A model generated the notes under the pieces. The model did not search any database and was not told the origin of the DNA. It saw nothing but the letters and a program-made list of their open reading frames with translations. 64,000 nt of DNA, taken from assembly GCF_004193775.1 (NCBI RefSeq), contig NC_041002.1, positions 5,691,261 to 5,755,260 of the forward strand, read 5' to 3'. A program made the position numbers and the translations under genes. Shown piece after piece: positions 48,782-59,456 of the stretch (within the stretch, counting starts at the first letter, position 1; every line of letters starts with the position of its first letter). This stretch comes from Glycine soja (lineage: Eukaryota > Streptophyta > Magnoliopsida > Fabales > Fabaceae).

Positions 48782-51700
48782 ATTGCAATCAGCTAATGCA
48801 TTGACTTGTGAGTAGTAGAGGAAGAGCATGATTTTATTTGCCAAAATGTGGGCTATACAAATCGTTTGCTTTCTCTTGGCTGGTGACACCAATTGATTAA
48901 AGTTTTGCATAGCATAAAATATATATAAAAAATGCGCATGGTGTAACTAATCATTCCTTCTTCCTTTGGTGGCGACAACCGTTGTCTGTTAGGGGCATGA
49001 TGTTTTTGGCTAACCTTGAATTTCATAGGTGATTGTGACATATAAAAAATACTAAATCTGTAGGTTGTTAAAGTATTATTTCGTGTGAATGAAGTCCACA
49101 CAATTTTTTGGAGATCAAGGCTAATGATTCCATTCAATCTGTCTAAGTAATTTCTTAAATCCTTAACTTTCATAGCATGGCCAGGGAGACTTTTATAAGC
49201 TAAAAAATGTCAAAATTATTACAATGTATGTAGCTTTTGGCATAATTGCATGTAGGTAAAAATGGGTTCAAAATGGAATAATCTATGATCTGTGTTATAA
49301 CAATAATTATGCATGTAGACATAATTGATGATCTGGGTTTAGACGTCACTTATTAACATTTTAAGTAGGGCCTTAAGAATGTATAATAAATTATATCAAT
49401 GGGTACCCGTCAAGAAATTGTTATGGTGGAAATTTGGTGACTATGGCCCGTGATCCACGGGCTATGCTTGGAAGAAAAAAGTGAGGGTTGGAAAGGGGTG
49501 TCACTTGCTTCGCATACCACCATACGTGTATTCTTTTGTTGACTATGAATAATTGAATATGATAAAGAGATGGATCCATAGGAGTAAGTGGGGGACTCTT
49601 CATTAAAAAAATGGAAGATACGAAAATGTAATGCTTTATATTATTTTTTATTTTGGAAAGAAATATAAGTTGATGATTTGTAAAATTATTATTTGAATAA
49701 ATATATAATTAGTTTGTGGAAAATGTAATACACTATATTTTAAAATAATAAAATTTAATTATTTTGAAATTAATAATTTCCTGCATATCTTAATTCACGT
49801 ATTTTAAGATCAAATGTTTGGAAATTAGTTTCAAAATACCTAAAATTAATTCGGTAAAATAAAAACACAAAAAATTAAATGGTAAAATAAAATATTAATA
49901 TAAAAATAAAAATATAAAATTTTAATTCTACAAAAAAATACAATTTTATTGCTTCCAGTGATGGATGTGTTATTTTATTAAATTTTATATTTGAAGTATA
50001 TTGGTAGATTTAGGTATATTTTAGATGGGTCTTTTAAAGTTAGGTATATTTTAAAGCAATTTAAAATTTATTTTAATTTCATAATGATTTAAATTAATTT
50101 AAATATATGTCTATGGTTTTATAAATTAAAGAAAAAAGATGATGAAGCTAAAGTTTCTATTAAATATGATAATTGTAATGTTAGAAAATTTGTACCGAAT
50201 AACAATAGTTTCAAATTTTAATAAAACACGATAACGTTAGAGTTTGTAATTATAATTTTTAATTGCATTTAATTAGCAGTTATATATTAATGATTAATTT
50301 TTAATTGCATTTAATTAGCAGTTATATATTAAGAGATTCAATAAATTAAATATCAGTTTTTGAAAAAAATAATGAATAGTATGTGAATGTTATTGAATAC
50401 TATAAAAGAAGAATAATTTGTAACCAGACGAAGCACAAGGATTGCCAAAATCTGGTAACCACAGAGTTTACGTGGAAATCATGTCATCTGTCAAAATCAG
50501 AAAATATATGATGTGCAAAGAAAATACATAAGCCCCTGTATTTCCCCTGCAATTAGACTAATAAATCCTATGCCTTAATAGCAATAAACCTTCACTATTG
50601 TGTACTTGTTCCCACTGCAAAGGAGGATTTGATTCACATTGCCCCTGAAGTAATGAAAACTCCTGCCCCTTTGTCTTCATAAATAAAATGTTATCAAATA
50701 TAAATATTAGAAAATAAAAAATTGAGACATATTTTATAAAATGGAGACAAATTGTTGAGAGATAATGAAGAATTTAAACTGAACTAAATAACTCCCGAAT
50801 GATGATAAACTAAACTAGATAGGTATATATCCACTAATTAAGCACATATGAATTTATAACTTGAGTTTTATCTGAATCACAACTGGAATTATGTCTATCA
50901 TTACACAAGTTAGAAACCTGTTGAAATTCATGACTGCTTTTCCTTCACTTCACTGCTTCAGTTCTCTGTCAAGTAGATCGATTTTAGACGTGATTGTTGT
51001 ATCATTGTAAGGTCAACGCCTGTCAAAATTAAAAATAATTTTTTTAATAGGTATCATTTGTAATGATGTTTCAGAGTATTCAACTCTATAATCCGAGAAC
51101 ACAACCTCAAAAAACCCATGAAACTTGTGTGAAGAATGATACCACATTTAGGTCTAAATTGACAATGAGAAATGAATTTTGTAGAACAAATTATTAGTAG
51201 AGGAAAGATGTAATAAGAGGTTAACAATATTGGACACTGACACGTAAGCAAATAAATTGATGTGACACATAATAGTATATTGATGTCAATGATATAATGA
51301 CTTCTTACCCTAGAATTTGTATATTATAAATGTATTAGTTATTAGTTTAATTTATAATATATTGTAATTAGGCGGTGTCTGGACTAGTTTATGAACTCTC
51401 GTCAAATTCACTTCTTTAATCTAGTCAAAAGCAAATAAACTACGTTAGAACCGAAAGGTTTAATTAGAAGAAGATTTATCGTTACTTGCCCTCATAATTT
51501 ATATTGATTACTGAATTTTTAATTTTTAATTTTTAAATGTATTAGTTCGTCTCTTATCAAGGCAGTAATATTTGAAATGTAATAATTTGACTTATAGTTA
51601 ACCCAATTTAACTTTTTGTATAAAAAAACTCAATTTAACTTCTTTCAACGTTATTTCAAGTTCTCAACAGACCTAATATAATATTGAATAAGGATATTTG

Positions 51701-53974
51701 TACACCTCATTTTGAGTTGTAAGGAGTGGGGAGAAGAAAGAAATAAAAAAAATATAAAAGGAAAAAACAAGAGAGTAACAAATGTGATAAACAGTAAAAT
51801 AGAAAAAGAAGAGAGATCCGTCAGAAAAAAAAAGGAAAAAGAAGAGAAAGATAAGAACAAAATATGGTAAAAAAGAAATAGGATTCATGTTTATATTTGT
51901 TTTATCATATTTCTTTGCACAGACAAACTTTGAAGAAGGATAAGTTTGAACTCTAATTTTCTTTCTCAATTCTTTTTCAAATTATATTTATAGAGTTTAT
52001 TTATTTTACTAGAAAAGAAATTGTGATTTTATATATTCCAAGTTGTTCACTTTTAACTCTCTTAAATATTTTTCTCTATTCATGCTTGGTTATGTGTTAT
52101 TGATTCAAAATTCACATCATTTTAATCTTTATTTAATAACTTTCAATCCAGCAAAAAAAGTTAATTTAATTTTAGTTTTTCAAGTTTAAAAACAACTCAT
52201 ATATAGATAAAATTTTGCATGTTAAAACAAATATTGATTTATGTTTAGATATTTTTATTATTAAAACAAGTTAAGAAGTAAATTCAAGTATGGAATTATT
52301 TTGATTCAAAATCAATTCTAAAACACAAAATTAATTTTTGATTTTTCTCTAACATGAAATCAAATATATAAAAATTTATCTAAAATTTATTATGGACTCA
52401 AAATTAATTATTCAATGTGAAATCAAATATGCACCTTTAAGAGGATGCATGAGTTATTAAAAATTGATTTATATTTGATATTAGATATTTGTTTTCGATT
52501 GATACAAATAAAAAACAAACAAACATGCGCTTTATCACAGTTTTATTTATTTTTTTACAACGATTTTGTCATATTTAAGTAGACAATGAAAATAAAAGAC
52601 GGACATAAGAATTAACGGATAAACATTACATGTTGCAGTCAAGGGCGTCTACGGATAGACATTACATGTCATGTGCCAACTAATTTAATTAGTTTAATTT
52701 CTACGAATAAAAAAAAAATATTACACGTTGTAAATCATTTGCAAATATTGGACAAGTAGATTTAAGCTAAATGGTTAAAAAATACTGAACTCTATTTGTA
52801 TTATATATGGAGGTAATTTTGGTGTTTAGTTGGATCTTGCTTTGTCATTTCTCAACTGATTCGTGCATAAATGGTTAAAAAAATGGATGGAAGAGCATTC
52901 TAATATTCTTAATCCACATATTACATATACACAGTCTTGGATTCCTTAGAGCTAATAATTAGAAATTAGAAACCAATAAAATATAAAAAGAACATGAAAA
53001 GTACGCGTCAAAACATTTAATATTGTTATAAAAAAGAAAATAATAAATTTTAATTGATCACATAATAATTAAGATAATTAAAAAGTCTAAACCATTATCC
53101 TAATTACGATAATTAGGAAAATCTAGATCATTGTTCCAATTGCAGCAACTAAAAGATTAATAATTATAACAAATTATTAAAACAAATCACTACCATTTTT
53201 AGTACCAGGAGAGGTTCATGAAGGTTTTTCATTTTCTGGCTACGGTGTTTTTTTTAAAAGGCAAAAGTAGTATTATTGATAATTACAAGCAAGTACAAGA
53301 AGTGCAACTTGGAACTATTATAAATATAAATTAGTTTAATTAATTATAAATTAGTTATTAATTTAGTTAGTTACAAATTAACTATAAATTTAATTATATA
53401 AGATTTTATGTATTCACCTAAAAATTGATTTGTTCTATTATACTGCCCCTCCCACCTTAACAGATATCAACAAATACATAAAATGTTCCATCCCCAACCA
53501 AACCAAAGCCAATTGTCTGAATGCATGACACAACATAAGCCCTCCAAGGAGATATAAGATTAGTTAAATGATTATAAAAATAAAAATAAAATGAGAAAAG
53601 ATCATGGGTTCGATTTCACTGCCAACTAAAAAACAAACAATTAATAACTAATATTTGTTATAAAAAAAAACATAAACCCTCCAAACATAAGATGACATAA
53701 CCATAACTATGTTTTTTTATTACAGAACATATGGATATTCAAAAAACAAAACAAGCCTTGTGCACTTGCATTTGACTGTTTGTATTTTCACTTGCCAATC
53801 ACCTCGACATTTTGCTTTCCTAACCAAATTGTTGCACCTTAATCTTCTATTGCACACACACCATTTGTAGTAATGCCGCAGAAGGCAAGTCACAATTAAC
53901 CGAGTAACAAACATAGCAGCACTGATATGTCATTTTCCACATTAAGATTGTAATCCTGCTAACATCAACTAGAG
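48782..53974. other. AT-rich spacer upstream of the GMC gene
   Basis: The first 120 bp are the likely promoter and leader of the GMC gene and are shared with the region above 61,753 of the broken copy. A tandem duplication of about 40 bp (tttttaattgcatttaatta...) occurs at 50,254-50,332. Low-complexity strand-biased text at 51,650-51,970 gives spurious frames. A scrap at 53,207-53,242 (gagaggttcatgaaggtttt) resembles the duplicated GMC 3' flank. No gene was recognised. Confidence 0.4.
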
Positions 53975-54227
53975 ATAGAATGTGGTAATAAATAAAATGC
54001 ATGGTGATGTTGATAATTGCAGCACAATCTTTGTCGGAATTGCCATTTATAGCCTGTTACAAGCCAGAATTTTATACCATTTTAGGACTAAAAAACACAA
54101 AGGAGAAATACATGAAGGTTATCTCATTTTCAGGTTCAAAGTTAATCAAACGAATTGGATGAGAGGGAATGAAATGAAATAACTTTACATTTGTAAAAGT
54201 AGAATTGTGATTTTCATGATACACATA
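53975..54227. other. 3' flank of the broken GMC copy, cut off by the retrotransposon
   Basis: The text matches 46,285-46,500 (gataattg-a-cacaat, ataccattttaggact, ttggatgagagg-aatgaaat, agaattgtgattttcatg). It continues at 59,379 after the inserted element. The last five bases (54,223-54,227, ACATA) are the target duplication. Confidence 0.8.
54223..54227. repeat. Target site duplication, left
   Basis: ACATA directly before the TG of the left LTR is repeated at 59,379-59,383 directly after the CA of the right LTR. A 5-bp duplication is the rule for Ty3/gypsy integrases. Confidence 0.9.
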
Positions 54228-54604
54228 TGATGTAGGGGGGTTTATTTAGATTTGTTATTTTTATTATTCTAGATTTGCTATTTTTATTATTCTAGATTTA
54301 GATTTGTTATTTTTATTATTCTAGATTTGTTATTTCTATTATTCTAGATTTAGATTTGTTATTTTTATTATTCTAGATTTGCTATTTTTATTATTCTAGA
54401 TTTGTTATTTTTTTATTTCCCTTACTATTTAAACCAAATCATTGTAGCCTTTAGAGGCAGTTATTTTTCATTCAATAAAATATTCGAGTTATATCTCAAT
54501 TTTCGGTGGACTCCGAAATCCTATTTTGACAAGTTCGTGCTTGCGACTCGTCTTTGTTAATCAGGTTTAGCGTTTGGCTAACCTAGCGCTTCCGTTCTGC
54601 GTCA
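54228..54604 (+). repeat. Left LTR of the intact element
   Basis: 377 bp, starting TGATGTAGG and ending CTGCGTCA. The first half is a tandem array of a 23-bp unit (agatttgttatttttattat-tct and a 'gctatt' variant), seven units with two hexamer spacers. An aataaa is near 54,476, a probable polyadenylation signal. The right half is unique sequence identical to the right LTR. Confidence 0.93.
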
Positions 54605-54605
54605 G

Positions 54606-54617
54606 TTGGCATCAGAG
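54606..54617 (+). promoter_or_regulatory. Primer-binding site, initiator Met tRNA type
   Basis: The sequence tggcatcagagc matches the plant initiator Met tRNA complement at 11 of 12 bases, one base after the left LTR. The usual fourth base T is C here. Confidence 0.85.
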
Positions 54618-54650
54618 CAGGTTTCCCCTGTTCTTTCGTGAAGTGATCAG

Positions 54651-57600
54651 ATGGGAGATCAACCGGTGACGAAAACAGAGTTTGATGGTGCCATAGCGGC
54701 TTTAACCGCGGCCATCACCACTCTGACAACACAGGTAACAACGTTATCCAACAACAACAGAATCAATCTGAACAGGGGAGGAGGTCGTGGAAACAATCAT
54801 ACGATTGATGATTCGGATTCAGAAGAGGAGGAGGTCGTGACTGAAAAAAGAAACGATCGTGACAATCACCATGATTACCGCGTGAAAGCAGATATTCCAT
54901 TGTTTTACGGAACGATGGGAGTAGAGGAATTTTTAGATTGGCAGATTGATGTTGACAGATTTTTCGACGTCATGGACGTCCCTGAGCACAAGCAGGTTAA
55001 GATGGTGGCAATCAGGCTGAAAAGTACCGCCGCTGTCTGGTGGGACAGACTCGTCGTTCAGAGGACGAGGCAGAGAAAGAATCCCATTCGAACTTGGCGG
55101 AAGATGAAACAATTGATGCTTGAGAGATTTTTACCTGAAGATTATGAACAAATTCTGTATAAAATGTATATTGAATGTGTTCAAGGCAAGCGATCAGTGA
55201 CAGAGTATACCGCTGAATTTCTGCGTTTTTCTGAACGTAATGAATTGGGTGAATCAGAAAATCAGAAAGTGGCTCGTTATATAAGTGGATTGAAAGGATC
55301 CTTGCAGGAGAAGATGGGTTTGCAAACCGTTTGGACCGTTGCTGAAGCGTCCAACCTAGCTTTGAAGGCAGAATTGATGGAGAAATCGCCCAGAAATTTC
55401 TCCTCCTTCAGAAAGTCTTCTCCCCAGAATAATACTGAATCATCAGGTGACAAAGAGAAAAGTGCAGCAGCCAGGGATTCTACTCCTGGTAATAAGGCAA
55501 CTGGTAGTTCTAGCAGTGCACCACAAGGCAAAGCCCCGGCCCAAAAACAAAACAATCCATATGTCAAACCCACTATGGATACTTGTTTTAGATGTAATGG
55601 GAAAGGTCATCGATCCAATGTCTGTCCATCAAGGAGAGTTGCAGCTGTGGTGGGAGAAAGGGACGATGATAACGAGACAGAGCAGCCTGATGAGGGTGAA
55701 TATGCAGAGGTAGAATTTGCTGAAGAAGAATCTGATGAAAGGGTGAATTTTGTGTTGCAGCGGATGTTACTAGCAACTAAAGAAGAAGGACAGCGCAAAA
55801 ACTTATTCAAGACTCATTGTTCTGTCAAGAATAAAGTATGTGATCTCATAATAGATAATGGGAGCACAGAGAACTTAGTGTCACAAAAATTGGTGAATTA
55901 TTTTAAGTTGCCCGCAGAGCCTCATGAGAAGCCATATGCCCTTGGCTGGGTCAGCAAGGGATCCCAGGTACGAGTGACGCTGTCCTGCAGGGTTCCCATC
56001 TCCATTGGTAAACACTATAAAGAAGAGGTATCTTGTGATGTTATTGATATGGATGTTTGTCATATTTTACTTGGTAGGCCTTGGCAGTTTGATAATGATA
56101 TTACTTACCGGGGACGAGATAATGTGATGATGTTTACTTGGGGCACTCATAAAATTGCTATGGCTCCTATCCTACATTTTGATAAGAATCCGAAAGACAA
56201 GAAATCTAGTTTCCTAGTGATGACTCAGGATGAGAGGAAACTTGATAAGGCTGTCAGAGAAGCTAATTGTTTTTGTCCAGTTGTTTTCAAAGGGGTGATG
56301 AGCGCTGTGAAAGAAGAGGTCCCAATTCCAAGAGAAATCTTAGAAATTCTAAGGGATTTCAACGAGTTGATCGCATATGAGCTGCCAAATGACTTACCGC
56401 CCATGAGGGATATTCAGCACCAGATTGATTTGATTCCAGGTTCAAGCCTACCAAACCTTCCTCATTATCGCATGAGTCCTAAGGAGAATGAGATTTTAAG
56501 GGAGCAAATTGAGGATTTACTAAGAAAGGGCTTTATCCGTGAAAGCATGAGTCCTTGTGCCGTTCCAGTCCTTTTGGTGCCTAAGAAAGGAAATCAGTGG
56601 AGGATGTGTGTTGATAGCAGAGCCATCAACAAGATCACTATCAAGTATCGTTTTCCAATTCCCCGTTTAGAAGACATGCTTGATGAATTGGCAGGATCCA
56701 AGGTGTTCTCAAAGATAGATCTGCGAAGTGGGTACCATCAGATAAGAATTAGACCTGGAGATGAATGGAAGACAGCTTTTAAGAGTAAGGATGGACTTTA
56801 TGAGTGGTTGGTGATGCCTTTTGGGTTGTCTAACGCCCCTAGCACCTTCATGAGATTGATGAATCAGGTTCTGCGTCCTTTTATTGGTTCCTTTGTGGTG
56901 GTTTATTTTGATGATATTCTGATTTATAGCAAGATCAAGGAAGAACACCTGGAACATGTGAGGCTAGTTTTACAAGTGTTACAAGAGAATCAGCTGTACA
57001 TTAACCTGAAAAAGTGCACGTTCAGTACCAACAAATTACTTTTCTTGGGGTTTGTAGTTGGTGAAGATGGAATTCAGGTGGATGAAGAGAAAGTGAGGGC
57101 TATCAGAGACTGGCCTGCACCTACATCAGTTACTGAAGTACGTAGTTTTCATGGGCTGGCTACTTTCTACAGAAGATTTATTAGAGATTTCAGCACTATC
57201 ACTGCACCAATCACTGAATGTTTGAAGAAAGGAAAATACAATTGGGGTTTTGAGCAGGAGCAGAGTTTTGCCTTGATTAAAGAAAAGTTGTGTACCGCAC
57301 CTGTCTTAGCTCTTCCTGATTTTGATAAAGTGTTCCAAGTTGAGTGCGATGCTAGCGGAATTGGAATAGGGGCTGTGTTGTCTCAGGAGAAGAAACCAAT
57401 TGCTTTCTTTAGTGAAAAGTTGAGTGAAGCTCGTCGAAAATGGAGTACTTATGATCAAGAATTTTATGCTGTTTTTAGAGCTCTTCGCCAGTGGGAGCAC
57501 TACTTGATTCATAGAGAATTCATTTTATTCACTGATCACCAGGCTCTGAAATTTCTCCATAGTCAGAAACTGATCAACAAGATGCATGCTCGGTGGGTTA

Positions 57601-59000
57601 GTTTTCTGCAAAAGTTCCCTTTTATCATTCAACATAAATCTGGAGCCCTTAACAAAGTAGCTGATGCTTTGAGTAGGAGGGATTCGTTGCTTGTCACTTT
57701 AGCACAGGAGGTAGTAGGCTTTGAATGTCTGAAGGAGTTGTATGAGAATGATGCTGAGTTCCAAGAATTATGGGCTAAATGCCGTGAGCATCCTTGTGAC
57801 GATTTTCATGTTCGTGAAGGGTTTCTTTTTAAGGGAAACCGACTGTGCATTCCATGTTCGTCCTTGAGGGAGAAATTAATTAGGGATCTACATGGTGGTG
57901 GTCTGAGTGGGCATATGGGGAGAGATAAAACCATTGCTAGTCTGGAAGAAAGGTTTTATTGGCCACACCTGCGAAAAGATGCTGGAACCATAGTCAAGAA
58001 GTGCTATACTTGCCAAGTTTCTAAAGGCCAGTCACAAAATACTGGTCTTTACATGCCTCTACCCATTCCTGATGACATTTGGCAGGATTTAGCTATGGAT
58101 TTTGTGTTGGGTCTACCTCGTACCCAGCGAGGCGTGGATTCCGTGTTTGTGGTTGTAGACCGATTCTCCAAGATGTCCCATTTTATTGCTTGTAAGAAGA
58201 CAGCTGATGCATCCAACATAGCCAAACTGTTTTTCAGGGAGGTTGTGCATCTTCACGGAGTTCCAAAATCCATTACTTCAGACAGGGACACCAAATTCCT
58301 CAGTCATTTCTGGATCACCTTATGGAAGTTATTTGATACATCACTGAACAGGAGTTCTACAGCTCATCCCCAAACTGATGGACAAACTGAGGTCACAAAC
58401 AGAACTCTGGGAAATATGATTCGATGTGTTTGTGGTGACAAACCGAAGCAGTGGGATTTGGCTTTGCCTCAAGTTGAGTTTGCTTATAACAGCACTATGC
58501 ATTCTGCTACTGGAAAAACACCTTTCTCACTTGTTTACACCTCTGTTCCTAGGCACGTGGTTGATTTGATTAAGCTGCCTAAGGCTCCTGGATTTAGTGT
58601 GGCTGCTGAAAATATGGCTGAAGAGATTATAGCTGTGAAAGATTCTGTCAAGTCCAAATTGGAAGCTACTGGATTGAAAAACAAAATTGCGGCAGATAAA
58701 CGCCAAAGAGTCAAAGTGTTCAATGTGGGAGATGAAGTGATGGTGTTTCTGCGAAAAGAAAGATTTCCAGTTGGTACCTACAGCAAGCTGCAGCCTCGCA
58801 AATATGGCCCGTTCCAAGTGACTCGCAAGATCAATGACAATGCTTATGTCGTGGCCCTTCCAGCATCAATGAACATTTCTAACACTTTCAATGTGGCAGA
58901 TATATATGAGTACCATGCAGATGAAGTCCTTTATCGAGATGAGAACTCGGGGTCGAGTTCTTTTGAGGTGGAGGAGACTGATGTAGGGGGGTTTATTTAG
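54651..59000 (+). CDS. Gag-Pol polyprotein of Ty3/gypsy retrotransposon
   Basis: A single uninterrupted frame of 1,449 codons. Gag core is at about 85-200 ([28 protein letters not shown]), with an intact zinc knuckle at 312-325 (C-x2-C-x4-H-x4-C). The aspartic protease has its active aspartate at 402 ([12 protein letters not shown]). Reverse transcriptase spans about 605-790 with YFDD at 752-755. RNase H has D900 and D962 among its acidic residues. Integrase has an HHCC finger (H1081, H1088, C1118, C1121) and a DD35E core (D1150, D1211, E1247). The CR-like tail is at about 1,380-1,425. The protein copies the element's RNA into DNA and inserts it in the genome. All catalytic residues are present. 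The last six codons and the stop lie inside the right LTR. Confidence 0.95.
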   Translation: MGDQPVTKTEFDGAIAALTAAITTLTTQVTTLSNNNRINLNRGGGRGNNHTIDDSDSEEEEVVTEKRNDRDNHHDYRVKADIPLFYGTMGVEEFLDWQIDVDRFFDVMDVPEHKQVKMVAIRLKSTAAVWWDRLVVQRTRQRKNPIRTWRKMKQLMLERFLPEDYEQILYKMYIECVQGKRSVTEYTAEFLRFSERNELGESENQKVARYISGLKGSLQEKMGLQTVWTVAEASNLALKAELMEKSPRNFSSFRKSSPQNNTESSGDKEKSAAARDSTPGNKATGSSSSAPQGKAPAQKQNNPYVKPTMDTCFRCNGKGHRSNVCPSRRVAAVVGERDDDNETEQPDEGEYAEVEFAEEESDERVNFVLQRMLLATKEEGQRKNLFKTHCSVKNKVCDLIIDNGSTENLVSQKLVNYFKLPAEPHEKPYALGWVSKGSQVRVTLSCRVPISIGKHYKEEVSCDVIDMDVCHILLGRPWQFDNDITYRGRDNVMMFTWGTHKIAMAPILHFDKNPKDKKSSFLVMTQDERKLDKAVREANCFCPVVFKGVMSAVKEEVPIPREILEILRDFNELIAYELPNDLPPMRDIQHQIDLIPGSSLPNLPHYRMSPKENEILREQIEDLLRKGFIRESMSPCAVPVLLVPKKGNQWRMCVDSRAINKITIKYRFPIPRLEDMLDELAGSKVFSKIDLRSGYHQIRIRPGDEWKTAFKSKDGLYEWLVMPFGLSNAPSTFMRLMNQVLRPFIGSFVVVYFDDILIYSKIKEEHLEHVRLVLQVLQENQLYINLKKCTFSTNKLLFLGFVVGEDGIQVDEEKVRAIRDWPAPTSVTEVRSFHGLATFYRRFIRDFSTITAPITECLKKGKYNWGFEQEQSFALIKEKLCTAPVLALPDFDKVFQVECDASGIGIGAVLSQEKKPIAFFSEKLSEARRKWSTYDQEFYAVFRALRQWEHYLIHREFILFTDHQALKFLHSQKLINKMHARWVSFLQKFPFIIQHKSGALNKVADALSRRDSLLVTLAQEVVGFECLKELYENDAEFQELWAKCREHPCDDFHVREGFLFKGNRLCIPCSSLREKLIRDLHGGGLSGHMGRDKTIASLEERFYWPHLRKDAGTIVKKCYTCQVSKGQSQNTGLYMPLPIPDDIWQDLAMDFVLGLPRTQRGVDSVFVVVDRFSKMSHFIACKKTADASNIAKLFFREVVHLHGVPKSITSDRDTKFLSHFWITLWKLFDTSLNRSSTAHPQTDGQTEVTNRTLGNMIRCVCGDKPKQWDLALPQVEFAYNSTMHSATGKTPFSLVYTSVPRHVVDLIKLPKAPGFSVAAENMAEEIIAVKDSVKSKLEATGLKNKIAADKRQRVKVFNVGDEVMVFLRKERFPVGTYSKLQPRKYGPFQVTRKINDNAYVVALPASMNISNTFNVADIYEYHADEVLYRDENSGSSSFEVEETDVGGFI
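58963..58978 (+). promoter_or_regulatory. Polypurine tract inside the coding frame
   Basis: The stretch gaggtggaggagac (58,965-58,978) ends directly at the TG of the right LTR. It is purine-rich and would prime plus-strand synthesis. It also encodes residues EVEET of the polyprotein tail, so the same bases serve both roles. Confidence 0.7.
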
Positions 59001-59378
59001 ATTTGTTATTTTTATTATTCTAGATTTGCTATTTTTATTATTCTAGATTTAGATTTGTTATTTTTATTATTCTAGATTTGCTATTTTTATTATTCTAGAT
59101 TTGTTATTTCTATTATTCTAGATTTAGATTTGTTATTTTTATTATTCTAGATTTGCTATTTTTATTATTCTAGATTTGTTATTTTTTTATTTCCCTTACT
59201 ATTTAAACCAAATCATTGTAGCCTTTAGAGGCAGTTATTTTTCATTCAATAAAATATTCGAGTTATATCTCAATTTTCGGTGGACTCCGAAATCCTATTT
59301 TGACAAGTTCGTGCTTGCGACTCGTCTTTGTTAATCAGGTTTAGCGTTTGGCTAACCTAGCGCTTCCGTTCTGCGTCA
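58979..59378 (+). repeat. Right LTR of the intact element
   Basis: 400 bp with the same ends as the left LTR, but eight tandem 23-bp units instead of seven. The extra unit is of the 'agatttgctatt' variant, near 59,080. I found no base substitution elsewhere by eye. The stop codon of gag-pol (58,998-59,000) is within it. Confidence 0.93.
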
Positions 59379-59383
59379 ACATA
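59379..59383. repeat. Target site duplication, right
   Basis: ACATA, equal to 54,223-54,227. After it the host text resumes in register with the intact GMC copy (cacact-ttaggtt... against cacactatttggct...). Confidence 0.9.
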
Positions 59384-59456
59384 CACACTATTTGGCTCGT
59401 AAGGTCCGCCTTATTCTTTTTACATACTGGTTTGGTTTAACAAGCAATCAAGAAAC

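Larger units (their letters stand above)
54228..59378 (+). mobile_element. Intact, recent Ty3/gypsy retrotransposon (CRM-like)
   Basis: A complete 5,151-bp element: left LTR 54,228-54,604, primer-binding site, one long gag-pol frame, polypurine tract, right LTR 58,979-59,378, and the 5-bp target duplication ACATA on both sides. The LTRs appear identical apart from one 23-bp tandem unit. The integrase end has a '[20 protein letters not shown] ... [12 protein letters not shown]' stretch without a chromodomain, like the CR-type tail of the CRM (centromeric) lineage. Reina-type elements are a possible alternative. All expected signals are present, so it could be competent for transposition. Activity is inference. 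Confidence 0.92.

Noticed and set aside
51651..51969. Two minus frames rich in F, S and L
   Set aside because: Low-complexity purine-rich plus strand gives hydrophobic-looking nonsense. No gene context.
55277..58817. Several antisense frames within gag-pol
   Set aside because: Shadows of the 1,449-codon sense frame. None shows a domain.
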